Shown: positions 46,334-55,804 of the stretch, piece by piece | How positions within the stretch are numbered: position 1 is the first letter of the stretch | Layout: each line of letters opens with the position of its first letter | From: Desulfotignum sp. | GTDB lineage: Bacteria; Desulfobacterota; Desulfobacteria; Desulfobacterales; Desulfobacteraceae | Direction of reading: 5' to 3' | Length of the DNA: 64,000 bases | Assembly: GCA_011390335.1 (NCBI GenBank) | Contig: JAABSO010000004.1 | Location: 62,001 to 126,000, forward strand | The notes under the pieces: model-generated | Told to the model about the DNA's origin: nothing | The model's input: the letters and a program-made list of their open reading frames with translations, nothing else | Databases searched by the model: none | Program-made: the position numbers and the translations under genes

Positions 46334-47046
46334 TGCAGCTGAACATCCAAAACCTGAACGTATCCTACGGCAATATCAAGGCCCTTCACGGCATCAGTTT
46401 TTCCGTGGCAGCAGGTGAAATCCTCACCATCATCGGTGCCAACGGAGCGGGCAAAAGCACCACCCTGCGGGCCATTTCCCGGATGATCCCCTGTCAAGCC
46501 GGATCTGTCATGGAATTCGACGGCCAGAACATTTTAAAATATTCAGCAGACAAGGTGGTGTCAAAACTGGGGATCTCCCATGTGCCGGAAGGCCGCCGTA
46601 TTTTCGGTAACCTCACCGTGACGGAAAACCTGACACTGGCCTGTTTTGCCAGAAAAGACAAAGACCAGATAGAAGCGGACCGAAAATGGGTGTTTGACCT
46701 GTTTCCCCGGCTGGAAGAACGCCGCCACCAGCTGGCAGGCACCCTGTCCGGCGGTGAGCAGCAGATGCTGGCCGTTGGCAGAGGGTATATGTCCGGACAC
46801 CAGATGATGCTTCTGGATGAACCCTCCATGGGGCTGGCACCCCTGCTCATGCTGGACATGTTTGATGCCCTCAGGGAGATCAACAAACTGGGCACCACCA
46901 TACTGCTGGTGGAACAGAACGCCAGGCTGGCCTTGAAATTCGCCCAGAGGGGGTATGTAATTGAAAACGGTTCTCTGGTGCTGGAAGGACCCACAGATGA
47001 ACTTCTTGACAACCCGGATGTAAAAAAAGCCTATCTGGGGGCCTGA
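46333..47046 (+). CDS. livF: Branched-chain amino-acid ABC transporter ATP-binding protein LivF
   Basis: Second ATPase subunit, 237 residues. Walker A GANGAGKST, signature LSGGEQQMLAVGRGYM, Walker B MLLDEPSMGLAP. The start shares one base with the livG stop. It is the last gene of the liv operon, convergent with lpd. Confidence 0.95.
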   Translation: MQLNIQNLNVSYGNIKALHGISFSVAAGEILTIIGANGAGKSTTLRAISRMIPCQAGSVMEFDGQNILKYSADKVVSKLGISHVPEGRRIFGNLTVTENLTLACFARKDKDQIEADRKWVFDLFPRLEERRHQLAGTLSGGEQQMLAVGRGYMSGHQMMLLDEPSMGLAPLLMLDMFDALREINKLGTTILLVEQNARLALKFAQRGYVIENGSLVLEGPTDELLDNPDVKKAYLGA

Positions 47047-47096
47047 TGAGTCATCTTGATTGTATATGCAACCAAAATCAGGAAACCCGCAATCCA

Positions 47097-47140
47097 TTTA
47101 CCTCCCCCCTCATTTTCTTCTAAACAGAAGCCGGGGAGTA
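47097..47140. terminator. Weak hairpin between livF and lpd
   Basis: TTACCTCCCC near 47097 can pair with GGGGAGTAA at 47132-47140 with one bulge, in the 110 bp gap between convergent genes. T runs are short, so this is only a candidate terminator. Confidence 0.3.
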
Positions 47141-47156
47141 AGGCACCAGGAGCGTA

Positions 47157-48590
47157 TTATCCGTGCACCGGCATGCCCACCGCTTTGGAAGCCACCTCTC
47201 CCATGATTTCCGCCATGGTGGGATGGGCATGGATGGTATGGGCCAGATCCTGTGCAGTCAACCCTTTTGCAACGGCCAATGTGGCTTCGGCAATCAGATC
47301 GGTGGCATGGGCACCGATGAGATGCACCCCTAAAATCCGGCCGGATTTTTTTTCCACAACCATTTTGGCTTCTCCTGCGATCTCATCAATGGCATGGGCC
47401 TTGCCAAGCACCCGGAAGTTGACGGATGCGGTGTCAATGGACAGACCGCTTTTCAGGGCCTGCCCTTCACTTATCCCCACAGTCCCGATTTCCGGCATGG
47501 TGAAAATGGCGCCGGGCACGGCATTATAGGACATGGTTTCCTCTTGTCCCATGGCATTGCCTGCCGCCACCAGACCTTCATGGGAGGCCACATGGGCCAG
47601 CATCACCCGGGAAGGTCCCAGGATATCTCCGATTGCATAGACGTTTTCCACCCCGGTTTCCATACGGTCATTGACAGGGATCCATCCAGGTCCTGAGGTT
47701 TCTAAGCCGATGGTTTCCAGACCCAGATCAGATGACAGCGGGGTCCTGCCGATGCACACCGCCATAAGATCTGAAGACAGGGTATCGGTTTTGGGATCTT
47801 TTGCTCTGGGATTGTCGGTAAACGGACTTTTGGAAAGAGATATGGTGCACCCTTTGGCTGATGTGTCACAGGCGGTTACAACCGTGTCGCAGAACACCGT
47901 AATCTTTTGTTTTTTCATCTCCCGCAGCAGCAGCCTGGATATGGATGCATCCACCGAAGGGAGAGGCAGCAGCCTGGACATGGCCTCCACCACCGTCACT
48001 TTTGTGCCCAGGGCGGCAAAAATACAGGCGAATTCACATCCGATCACCCCGCCTCCCACAATGGTCAGAGATTCAGGAATATGGTCCAGAACCAGGATAT
48101 CATTGGATGACAGAATTTTTTTACCGTCAAAGGCAAAATCCGGCACATTCATGGGTTTGGTGCCTGTGGCAATGATGAGTTTGTCCCAGTTCAGAGGAGT
48201 GGTGGTACCATCTGCGGCTGTGACCTGTGCCGTTCCTTTACCGGTGATGCGGCCGCACCCTTTTTTTACAGCCACTTTTCTGCCCTGGAGCAACCCGGCA
48301 ATACCTGTACGCTGGGAATTAAGAATCTTATCTTTTCTGGCCATGAGCCCGGCCATGTCCGGCAGCACAGCCCCGTCCAGATGGATGCCGAAATCTTTTG
48401 CCTTGCGGCATTTATGGAGAATTTCTGCCGTGTTTTTCATGATTTTGGAAGGGATGCACCCCCAGTTCAGACAGGTGCCCCCCAGATTTTCCTTTTCAAT
48501 AAGCGTGACATCCGCTCCCAGTGATGCGGCCCGCAGTGCTGCCACATAACCGCCCGGCCCACCGCCCACAACAACGATTTTTTTGCCCAT
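47157..48590 (-). CDS. lpdA: Dihydrolipoyl dehydrogenase
   Basis: FAD flavoprotein that re-oxidises lipoamide, here most likely the L-protein of glycine cleavage. The 477 residues show the FAD loop VVGGGPGGYVAALRA, the redox disulfide in GGTCLNWGCIPSK, an NAD-binding GGGVIGCEFA and the active-site HAHPTMAE. It is divergent from the lrp-gcv genes. AAAGGAG precedes the ATG, and a TATAAT-like -10 box lies on the minus strand at 48641-48646. Confidence 0.94.
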   Translation of the reverse strand: MGKKIVVVGGGPGGYVAALRAASLGADVTLIEKENLGGTCLNWGCIPSKIMKNTAEILHKCRKAKDFGIHLDGAVLPDMAGLMARKDKILNSQRTGIAGLLQGRKVAVKKGCGRITGKGTAQVTAADGTTTPLNWDKLIIATGTKPMNVPDFAFDGKKILSSNDILVLDHIPESLTIVGGGVIGCEFACIFAALGTKVTVVEAMSRLLPLPSVDASISRLLLREMKKQKITVFCDTVVTACDTSAKGCTISLSKSPFTDNPRAKDPKTDTLSSDLMAVCIGRTPLSSDLGLETIGLETSGPGWIPVNDRMETGVENVYAIGDILGPSRVMLAHVASHEGLVAAGNAMGQEETMSYNAVPGAIFTMPEIGTVGISEGQALKSGLSIDTASVNFRVLGKAHAIDEIAGEAKMVVEKKSGRILGVHLIGAHATDLIAEATLAVAKGLTAQDLAHTIHAHPTMAEIMGEVASKAVGMPVHG

Positions 48591-48706
48591 GGTATACTCC
48601 TTTGGTGTAATACTGTTTTTTTTTGCGAATTTTTTTTCCTATTATAAAGGAATTTCATTGATTTTTTAAATAAAATTTCTATTTTCACAAATTTTTTAAA
48701 AATTAA

Positions 48707-48735
48707 TTGACATTATCATTATACTGGTCTAAATA
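48707..48735 (+). promoter_or_regulatory. Promoter for the Lrp-like regulator and gcv genes
   Basis: TTGACA at 48707-48712, a 17 bp spacer and TAAATA at 48730-48735, 60 bp before the regulator gene. The 204 bp divergent gap with lpd is very A/T-rich, as Lrp-family binding regions often are. Confidence 0.5.
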
Positions 48736-48794
48736 TCAAGATAATTTGAAAAAATTTATGTTTTCATCATTTCTTCAGCGCAAAAAGAGGCAGA

Positions 48795-49238
48795 ATGAAA
48801 ATCGACAAAACCAATATTGATATCATCAGAGAACTCAAAGATGGGAAAAAATCTTTTAAAAAAATAGCGGATAAACTGCAGATCACAGAAAATACCGTCC
48901 GGTCCAGGGTCAACAAACTCCAGGAGGAAGGGGTACTGGAAATCTGCGGCCTTGTGGACCCTGCCACCCTCCCCGGCCACCGGGTGGTGATCATCGGTAT
49001 CAAACTGTCTGAGATGAATCTGGTGGAGAAAGGCGCAGAAATAAGCCAACTCAAAGGGGTTATTTCCGCAAGCGTGGTCACGGGACGGTTTGACCTGATA
49101 ATTCTGGTGCTGTTTAAAAAAGGGTTCGGTCTTCTGGAATTCTACACAGAAGAGATCTCCAAAATTGAGGGGGTGCGGTCGGTGGAAACATTTGTTGTGT
49201 ATAAATCCTATAATTTAAAGGTTCCCTATATTTTTTAG
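48795..49238 (+). CDS. Lrp/AsnC-family transcriptional regulator
   Basis: A 147-residue regulator. An N-terminal helix-turn-helix (about 5-50: IIRELKDGKKSFKKIADKL, TENTVRSRVNKL) is followed by a RAM/AsnC ligand-binding domain (about 65-140). It lies 55 bp upstream of gcvT and divergent from lpd, so it likely senses an amino acid (glycine is a natural guess) and controls this block. The target and effector are inferred. Confidence 0.9.
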   Translation: MKIDKTNIDIIRELKDGKKSFKKIADKLQITENTVRSRVNKLQEEGVLEICGLVDPATLPGHRVVIIGIKLSEMNLVEKGAEISQLKGVISASVVTGRFDLIILVLFKKGFGLLEFYTEEISKIEGVRSVETFVVYKSYNLKVPYIF

Positions 49239-49293
49239 AATACAAAAATCAAGATACAAAAATATTTAATACCATAATAAAAAGGTTGCTGCC

Positions 49294-50544
49294 ATGAATA
49301 CCAGCTTGAAAACCACACCATTGCACCAGTGGCACCTGAACGCCGGTGCCAACATGGCTGATTTCGGTGGATATGACATGCCGCTGTGGTATGACACCGG
49401 GGTTAAAAACGAACACCTGGCTGTTCTCACATCCGCAGGCATCTTTGACACCAGCCACATGGCCTGTATCACTGTGGATGGGAAGGATGCATTTTCACTT
49501 CTCAATTTTTGCTTTACCCGGGATCTGACACCCCTGGCTGAAGGCAGATGTGTTTACGGTGCTTTTCTGGATGAAAAAGGCCATTGCCTGGATGATGCCA
49601 TTGTGTATAAATTTTCAGATACCGGGTTTATGGTCTGCGTGAACGCCGGCATGGGCGGACCTATTGCCGCGCACCTGGCGGCCCACAAAAAACAAAAAGA
49701 TGCCGCCATAACCGATCTGTCCGGAAAAATCGCCAAAATGGATATCCAGGGGGTCAATGCGGCCCGGATCCTGTCCACACTGATCCAGTCGCCGGAAAAG
49801 GTATTTGACCACATGCCCTATTTTTCCTTTAAAGGCCATTTTGATGCCGGCCATCCTAAGGCCGGTGCTGTAAAACTCAATGACGGCACCCCGGTGCTGT
49901 TGTCCAGATCCGGATATACAGGAGAGTTCGGGTTTGAAATTTTCCTTGCCCCCCATGCCATTGTGAACCTGTGGCAGGATGTACTAGCAGCTGGAAAAGA
50001 TTACAGCATCACTGCCTGCGGTCTGGGTGCCAGGGATTCTCTGCGTGCCGGGGCCTGTCTGCCCCTGTCCCACCAGGATATCGGCCATTATAAGTTCATG
50101 AACCATCCCTGGGACTTTGCTTTGCCCTATACGCCGGACAAGACCGGTTTCACCAAAGAATTTCTGGGTGCAGATGCACTGGTGCCTGAAGACAATGACG
50201 TGTATGTATTCCCTTTTGCCGGAGACAGCCTGCGAAAAGTGGCTGCCGGAGAAAACACCGGTGTGTTTGATCACAACCAGGAACGGATCGGGCATGTGCT
50301 CACCTGTGCCACCGACATGGGCATCACCTGGCATGACAACAAAATTGTGAGCATCGCCTCCCCGAATCTGCCTGACAACATAAAAATTAAAGGCATTGCC
50401 TGCGGCTTTGTCATGGTCTCAAAACAGCTGGAACCGGGCACACAACTTACCCTCAAAGAAGGCAAGCGCTCCATTAAGATAACCATTGTAAAGGACATCC
50501 GGCCGGACAGAACCGCAAGAAAAAAACTGAGTCATTTTATTTAA
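49294..50544 (+). CDS. gcvT: Glycine cleavage system T-protein (aminomethyltransferase)
   Basis: Transfers the methylene group to tetrahydrofolate and releases ammonia. The 416 residues include ADFGGYDMPLWY, the catalytic-Asp region LDDAIVYKF, and GLGARDSLRAGA, which is slightly altered from the usual GLGARDSLRLEAG. It begins the gcvT-gcvH-gcvPA-gcvPB unit; gcvH is 17 bp downstream. The short gap before it repeats ATACAAAAAT twice. Confidence 0.93.
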   Translation: MNTSLKTTPLHQWHLNAGANMADFGGYDMPLWYDTGVKNEHLAVLTSAGIFDTSHMACITVDGKDAFSLLNFCFTRDLTPLAEGRCVYGAFLDEKGHCLDDAIVYKFSDTGFMVCVNAGMGGPIAAHLAAHKKQKDAAITDLSGKIAKMDIQGVNAARILSTLIQSPEKVFDHMPYFSFKGHFDAGHPKAGAVKLNDGTPVLLSRSGYTGEFGFEIFLAPHAIVNLWQDVLAAGKDYSITACGLGARDSLRAGACLPLSHQDIGHYKFMNHPWDFALPYTPDKTGFTKEFLGADALVPEDNDVYVFPFAGDSLRKVAAGENTGVFDHNQERIGHVLTCATDMGITWHDNKIVSIASPNLPDNIKIKGIACGFVMVSKQLEPGTQLTLKEGKRSIKITIVKDIRPDRTARKKLSHFI

Positions 50545-50561
50545 AACAAAAGGAGGCTGTT

Positions 50562-50960
50562 ATGAAAGAGATCAATGACCTGAATTTACCTGAAGATGTT
50601 AAATACACCAAAGACCATGAATGGGCTAAACCTGAAGGAGATACCGTCACCATCGGCATCAACGACTATGCCCAGGACCAGTTGGGGGAAATCGTGTTTG
50701 TGGAACTGCCGGAAGTGGGGGATTCTTTTTCCGCAGAGGATGAATTTGGCTCTGTGGAGTCTGTCAAAGCAGTATCTGAGCTGTACATGCCGATATCCGG
50801 CGAAGTTGTGGCAGTCAATGAAAACCTGGAAGATGCCCCGGAACTGGTGAATGAAGACTGTTATCAGGGGGGCTGGATCATTAAAGTAAAACCCTCCGAC
50901 AGTGCGCAAATGGATGCACTGATGGACAAAGCAGCTTACCTTGAGATGTTGAAAGGATAA
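50562..50960 (+). CDS. gcvH: Glycine cleavage system H-protein
   Basis: Lipoyl carrier protein of the complex, 132 residues. The lipoylated lysine is K69 in SVESVKAVSELYMP. Other family phrases are KYTKDHEWA and GINDYAQDQLGEIVFVELP. AGGAGG lies 6-7 bases before the ATG. It is lipoylated by LipB/LipA, encoded just downstream. Confidence 0.97.
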   Translation: MKEINDLNLPEDVKYTKDHEWAKPEGDTVTIGINDYAQDQLGEIVFVELPEVGDSFSAEDEFGSVESVKAVSELYMPISGEVVAVNENLEDAPELVNEDCYQGGWIIKVKPSDSAQMDALMDKAAYLEMLKG

Positions 50961-50964
50961 GACC

Positions 50965-52299
50965 ATGCGTTATCTGCCACATACACAGGAAGATATTAAA
51001 GAGATGCTGGCTGTCATCGGCCGCACCTCTCTGGATGACCTGTTTGACACCATACCGGATGCCGTCAAAACAAAAACCAGCCTGAACCTGCCTGATCCTC
51101 TGAGCGAGTGGGACCTCAATGACCACATGGAAAAACTGGCCTCAGACAATATTGCCTGCAAAGGCTATACCTGCTTTATCGGTGCAGGCAGCTACGACCA
51201 CCATATCCCTGCCATCATTCCCTATCTGGTCTCACGATCGGAATTTGCCACCGCCTATACCCCGTATCAGCCCGAGGTGAGCCAGGGAACCCTGCAGGGC
51301 ATTTATGAATTCCAGACAATGGTGACCGACCTTCTGGGCATGGACATTGCCACCGCCTCCCACTATGACTGCGGCACCGCCCTGGCGGAATGCGCCCTCA
51401 TTGCCCTGCGCAAAAACAAAAAAGCCGATAAAATCGCCGTGTCCGACCTGGTGCACCCCAGCCACAGGCAGATCATCGACACCTATCTCAAACCCAGCGG
51501 ATACAAGATGGTAACCATCGGCCATACAAAAGAAGGGCTCACAGATATCAGCGCATTGGAAGCCATGGACGATATTGCCGGCCTGGCTGTGCAGTCCCCC
51601 AACTTTTTCGGGCACATTGAAGACCTGGCCGCCTGTAAAAAGCTGGCAGAATCAAAAAAAATTCTGTTCATCACCTCTTTTACCGAAGCGCTGGCCTGGG
51701 GACTTTTGAAAAACCCGGGATCTTTCGGGGCTGATCTTGTGGCTGGTGAAGGCCAGAGCCTCGGGATCGCCAAAACATTCGGAGGGCCCGGCTTAGGTCT
51801 TCTGGCCGGCACCGCAAAACTGATGCGGGATCTGCCCGGCCGCCTGGTGGGACGTACAAAAGACACCAATGGGGAGGATGGGTATGTACTGACCCTGTCC
51901 ACAAGAGAACAGCATATCAGAAGAGAAAAAGCTTCTTCTAACATCTGCTCAAACAATGGTCTCAACGCCATGACCGCAGCCATGTACCTGTCCACCATCG
52001 GCAAAATCGGGATCCGGGAAATCGCTCAGCTCAACCATGACAAAGCCGTATATCTGAAATCTGCTCTGACCGCGGCCGGATTTGAACCGGTCTTTGATCA
52101 GCCCTTCTTCAATGAATTTGTCATGAAAGCCCCAAAAAACTTCAAACAGAAACGGGCCGAGCTGATCGACCGGCACTGCATGTTTGCCGGACTGGATCTG
52201 GAACCGTTTTATCCCCAACTCACAGACCATTATCTGTTCTGCGCCACGGAAAAAGTATCCAGACAGCAGATGGACCAACTGGCAAAGGAGGTGGCATAA
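50965..52299 (+). CDS. gcvPA: Glycine dehydrogenase (decarboxylating) subunit 1
   Basis: N-terminal half of the P-protein, encoded as a separate 444-residue subunit. It opens MRYLPHTQEDI and includes FIGAGSYDHHIPAIIP, YTPYQPEVSQGTLQ and FGGPGLGLLAG. The stop overlaps the start of gcvPB by one base, so the two are made in step. Confidence 0.96.
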   Translation: MRYLPHTQEDIKEMLAVIGRTSLDDLFDTIPDAVKTKTSLNLPDPLSEWDLNDHMEKLASDNIACKGYTCFIGAGSYDHHIPAIIPYLVSRSEFATAYTPYQPEVSQGTLQGIYEFQTMVTDLLGMDIATASHYDCGTALAECALIALRKNKKADKIAVSDLVHPSHRQIIDTYLKPSGYKMVTIGHTKEGLTDISALEAMDDIAGLAVQSPNFFGHIEDLAACKKLAESKKILFITSFTEALAWGLLKNPGSFGADLVAGEGQSLGIAKTFGGPGLGLLAGTAKLMRDLPGRLVGRTKDTNGEDGYVLTLSTREQHIRREKASSNICSNNGLNAMTAAMYLSTIGKIGIREIAQLNHDKAVYLKSALTAAGFEPVFDQPFFNEFVMKAPKNFKQKRAELIDRHCMFAGLDLEPFYPQLTDHYLFCATEKVSRQQMDQLAKEVA

Positions 52300-53756
52300 T
52301 GACCAGACAGCCAGGAACCAGCGGACTGATTTTCAATGAACCCAATGTATGGGACAAGAGCAGAGAAGGCCGGTGTGCCATATCTCTGCCCAGAGCAGAT
52401 GTGGACAGGGCACCCCTTGATCCGGCCCTGACCGGGGATACCCCGGATCTGCCCCAGTTGTCTGAACTGGATGTGGTCCGCCACTATACCAGATTGTCCC
52501 AATGGAACTTTGGTGTGGATTCGGGCATGTATCCCTTAGGATCCTGCACCATGAAATACAACCCCAAAACCAATGAGGTCCAGGCAGCCCGCCAGGGATT
52601 TGCCGGGGCCCACCCTCTGGCAGGCGAAGCATTTTCCCAGGGGGCTTTGCGGCTCATGTATGAGCTGGAACAATATCTGGCGGAAATCACCGGATTTGCC
52701 GGGGTGACCCTGCAGCCGGCTGCCGGGGCACACGGAGAGCTGGCCGGCATGCTCATCATCCATGCTTATCATGCCAAACAGGGCAGACAGCGCTCCAAGA
52801 TTATCATTCCTGATACCGCCCACGGCACCAATCCTGCCTCTGCCACCCTGTGCGGATACAAAAGCGTCAACCTAAAATCCGGACCAAAAGGAATCCTGGA
52901 GCCGGACGCTGTGGCAGCGCTCATGGATGAAGAAACCGCCGGCATAATGATCACCAACCCCAACACCTTAGGACTTTTTGAAGAACATATCAAAGAGATC
53001 TGCGATATTGTCCATGCCAAAGGGGGCCTGGTTTACGGGGACGGGGCCAACATGAATGCCATCATGGGGGTTGTGAAACCAGGTGATGCGGGCATTGATG
53101 TGCTGCATCTCAATCTGCATAAGACCTTTTCCACCCCCCACGGCGGCGGCGGACCGGGATCCGGACCGGTTGCCGTGACAGAGGCGCTGATTCCATTTCT
53201 GCCCATTCCCCGGGTGGAAAAACAGCTGGATTCTTTCAGGTTCGTCACTGACTGCCCGGACACCATCGGCCGGATGCACACCTTTTACGGCCATTTCGGG
53301 GTGATGATCAAGGCCTATGCCTATATTCTGTCCATGGGGGCCCAGGGGCTTTTAGATGCCTCCCGCCTGGCCGTGCTCAATGCCAATTATATCAAGGAAA
53401 GCCTTAAAGACACCTTGAACCTGCCCTATGACCGGCCCTGCATGCATGAATGCGTGTTCAATGACATTCGACAGAAATCTTATCATATCACCACCATGGA
53501 TATGGCCAAACGGCTGCTGGATTACGGGTTTCATCCACCCACAGTGTATTTTCCCCTGGTGGTGGAAGGCGCTTTTATGGTGGAACCCACGGAAACCGAA
53601 TCCAAAGATGACATTGACCAGTTCATCAATGCTGTGAAAGCCATTGCAAAGGAAGCGGAATCAGCACCTGAAAAACTGACCCGGGCACCGGTTCTGCCCA
53701 AGGTGACCCGGCTCGATGAGGTCAGTGCCGCCAGAAAACCATGCCTGAGGGGATAA
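52299..53756 (+). CDS. gcvPB: Glycine dehydrogenase (decarboxylating) subunit 2
   Basis: PLP-binding half of the P-protein, 485 residues. The cofactor lysine is K275 in LNLHKTFSTPHGGGGPG. MYPLGSCTMKYNPK and PAAGAHGELAGML are further family marks. It overlaps lipB by 16 bp and completes the P-H-T set. Confidence 0.96.
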   Translation: MTRQPGTSGLIFNEPNVWDKSREGRCAISLPRADVDRAPLDPALTGDTPDLPQLSELDVVRHYTRLSQWNFGVDSGMYPLGSCTMKYNPKTNEVQAARQGFAGAHPLAGEAFSQGALRLMYELEQYLAEITGFAGVTLQPAAGAHGELAGMLIIHAYHAKQGRQRSKIIIPDTAHGTNPASATLCGYKSVNLKSGPKGILEPDAVAALMDEETAGIMITNPNTLGLFEEHIKEICDIVHAKGGLVYGDGANMNAIMGVVKPGDAGIDVLHLNLHKTFSTPHGGGGPGSGPVAVTEALIPFLPIPRVEKQLDSFRFVTDCPDTIGRMHTFYGHFGVMIKAYAYILSMGAQGLLDASRLAVLNANYIKESLKDTLNLPYDRPCMHECVFNDIRQKSYHITTMDMAKRLLDYGFHPPTVYFPLVVEGAFMVEPTETESKDDIDQFINAVKAIAKEAESAPEKLTRAPVLPKVTRLDEVSAARKPCLRG

Positions 53757-54448
53757 AGACCAGGTTGCGCACCTGTGTATTCCAGGACCTGCAGGTCCTG
53801 GAATACCGGCGCGCCCTGGACCTGCAGGTTGATACGCGCAATGCCAAAATACAGGACCGCTCACTGCAGGATCATCTGTTTTTTGTCCAGCATCCCCCGG
53901 TGTTTACCTTTGGCAGAAACGGGGGAAAAGAAAACCTGACTGTGTCTGAAAATTTTCTGAAAATCCGGGGCGTAAATACGGTACAGACAGACCGGGGCGG
54001 TAATATCACCTATCACGGCCCGGGCCAGGCAGTGCTGTATCCGGTGGTTGACCTGGAGCGTGCCCGCATCGGAGTGGCAGATTTTGTATATGGGCTCGAA
54101 GAGATCATGGGCAAAACAGCACAGGATTTCGGGGTGGCCATCAACCGGGATCCGCGCAACCACGGCATGTGGATAGGATCGAAAAAAATCGGGTCTGTGG
54201 GATTGTCCATCAGGCACGGTATCAGTATCCACGGACTTGCCTTGAATATCTCTTTGGATCTGACCCCCTTTTCCTGGATAAACCCCTGCGGTATGGCAGG
54301 GGTGTCCATCACTTCTCTGGAACAGCAATTAAAGGGGTGTGGAAATAAAGCGTGCTGCATTTCCATGGATGCGGTCAAGGAAAAACTGGTTGCCTATTTC
54401 TGCACCTGGTTTGGATTTCATCTCAAGGAGGAACCGGTATATGTGTAA
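53741..54448 (+). CDS. lipB: Lipoyl(octanoyl) transferase LipB
   Basis: Moves octanoyl from acyl carrier protein to apo-proteins such as GcvH. The 235 residues contain RGGNITYHGPGQ, the catalytic Lys in GSKKIGSVG, and the catalytic Cys in INPCGMAGVS. It overlaps gcvPB by 16 bp and lipA by 8 bp. Confidence 0.96.
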   Translation: MPEGIKTRLRTCVFQDLQVLEYRRALDLQVDTRNAKIQDRSLQDHLFFVQHPPVFTFGRNGGKENLTVSENFLKIRGVNTVQTDRGGNITYHGPGQAVLYPVVDLERARIGVADFVYGLEEIMGKTAQDFGVAINRDPRNHGMWIGSKKIGSVGLSIRHGISIHGLALNISLDLTPFSWINPCGMAGVSITSLEQQLKGCGNKACCISMDAVKEKLVAYFCTWFGFHLKEEPVYV

Positions 54449-55334
54449 CACCGCTGTAGAATCCGGCAAACCTGCCTGGCTGAAAAAACATCTGCCCAGG
54501 GGCGGAGACTATGCAAGGGTCACAAGACTGCTGGCCGGAGCAAAGCTGCATACAGTCTGCCAGGAGGCCAACTGCCCCAATATGTTTGAATGCTTTTCCA
54601 AAGACACCGCCACCTTTATGATCTTAGGGGACCAGTGCACCCGGCACTGCCGGTTCTGTAATATCACCTCCCGCCCTCCCCTGGCTGTGGACCCGCAGGA
54701 ACCTGACCGGGTGGCCCGGACAGTCCGGGAACTTGGGCTGCATTACGTGGTGGTGACCTCAGTCACCAGAGATGATCTGCCCGACGGCGGGGCCGCCCAT
54801 TTTGCCGCCGTGATCCAGGCCCTTAAAAAACGGGGAAAAGATATGGGCCAAGCCATCCGGGTGGAAGTGCTGATACCTGATTTCAAAGGGGATATTGCTG
54901 CCCTGAAAACCGTTATGGATGCACAGCCCGATGTCATCAACCACAATATTGAAACCGTGGCAGACCTGTATCCCCGGGTCCGGCCCGAGGCTGTGTACCA
55001 GCGCTCTCTGGACCTTGTCAGCAACGTAAAAAAAATCAATCCTGATATGCCGGCCAAATCCGGCATCATGGTGGGGCTGGGGGAGACCTTAGCCAATCTG
55101 GAACAGACCATGCAGGATCTGTTTGCCCATGGCTGCGACATGCTGACCATGGGCCAGTACCTGCAGCCTACCAAAAACCACCTGCCTGTGGAAAAATATT
55201 ATCCGCCGGCAGAATTTGAACAGTTGGAACAGACCGCCCGAAACATCGGATTCACCAAAGTAGCTGCCGGTCCGTTTGTGAGAAGTTCCTACAGGGCGGA
55301 AGACCTGTTTCAGACACCCGGCACCTCCCCGTAG
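54441..55334 (+). CDS. lipA: Lipoyl synthase LipA
   Basis: Radical SAM enzyme inserting two sulfurs into octanoyl groups. I chose ATG 54441 (297 residues), which has AAGGAG upstream; a longer frame from 54339 lies in lipB and adds non-family residues. Two cluster sites are visible: CQEANCPNMFEC (auxiliary) and CTRHCRFCNI (radical SAM), with the C-terminal RSSYRAED. It ends the gcv-lip block. Confidence 0.96.
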   Translation: MCNTAVESGKPAWLKKHLPRGGDYARVTRLLAGAKLHTVCQEANCPNMFECFSKDTATFMILGDQCTRHCRFCNITSRPPLAVDPQEPDRVARTVRELGLHYVVVTSVTRDDLPDGGAAHFAAVIQALKKRGKDMGQAIRVEVLIPDFKGDIAALKTVMDAQPDVINHNIETVADLYPRVRPEAVYQRSLDLVSNVKKINPDMPAKSGIMVGLGETLANLEQTMQDLFAHGCDMLTMGQYLQPTKNHLPVEKYYPPAEFEQLEQTARNIGFTKVAAGPFVRSSYRAEDLFQTPGTSP

Positions 55335-55357
55335 CCCGGATCTTGACCCATGGCACA

Positions 55358-55708
55358 TGCTGCAATACATGCGGCAAGGGCTATTGCATATAAAGCTGTG
55401 GGGACCTTTTCACAGAGTGCCGCCATATAAAGATGACCCGATTCACCGCTCTTACGAACCACTAGTGCCGGGGGGTACTTGGGGGTCGAATCCCATTATG
55501 CAGCGGTTGCTACAGGCGGTTGGGCATGCGAAGCGTTAAAAACGGCAAACTGTATGAGGACATACCTGCCCGCAGTTTTTGCCGTTCAGCGCAGCATGCC
55601 CTACCGCCTGTGCAAACGCTGCAGAGGGTGAGTCCCCCAAGTGCCCCCCGGCACGGGTCTATGGTAACTTGCGTTAAACCTGATACATGCAATACATGTC
55701 TTGCAGCA
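55358..55708. repeat. 351 bp nested imperfect palindrome, non-coding
   Basis: This fills most of the 470 bp gap between the convergent lipA and pyk. The inner part (55465-55654) folds into one long hairpin: 11 bp (GTGCCGGGGGG), 9 bp (ACTTGGGGG), 7 bp (TGCAGCG), 9 bp (ACAGGCGGT), 8 bp (GGGCATGC) and 9 bp (AACGGCAAA) blocks each have a complement in the right arm, with the centre closing as GTATG-AGGA-CATAC. Outer arms (55358-55371 with 55695-55708, 14 bases, one mismatch; TATTGCAT at 55382-55389 with 55687-55694) extend it. No open frame looks coding. It could be a structured RNA, a miniature transposable element, or a transcription-end barrier. Confidence 0.75.
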
Positions 55709-55804
55709 CAAACAGCAAGCCTGGCCACCCAAGACCTGACAAAACCTGAGAAGACCTGATCTGCGGTAATTACGACATGCCCCGCGGTTCCGGTCACCGG
55801 CCGA
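55709..55804. other. Gap between the palindrome and pyk
   Basis: No gene, promoter or terminator is recognised. A direct repeat of AAGACCTGA (55731-55739 and 55752-55760) is present. Confidence 0.4.

Noticed and set aside
49239..49293. Glycine riboswitch upstream of gcvT
   Set aside because: The gap is only 55 bp, with no tandem aptamer core.
55483..55494. T-loop-like GGGTCGAATCCC suggesting a tRNA
   Set aside because: Only a 3-4 bp stem supports it and no acceptor, D or anticodon arm is found; it lies in one arm of the long palindrome.
55673..55679. GTTAAAC resembling an integron attC core site
   Set aside because: No matching left core site is found, it lies outside the inner palindrome, and there is no integrase or gene cassette nearby.
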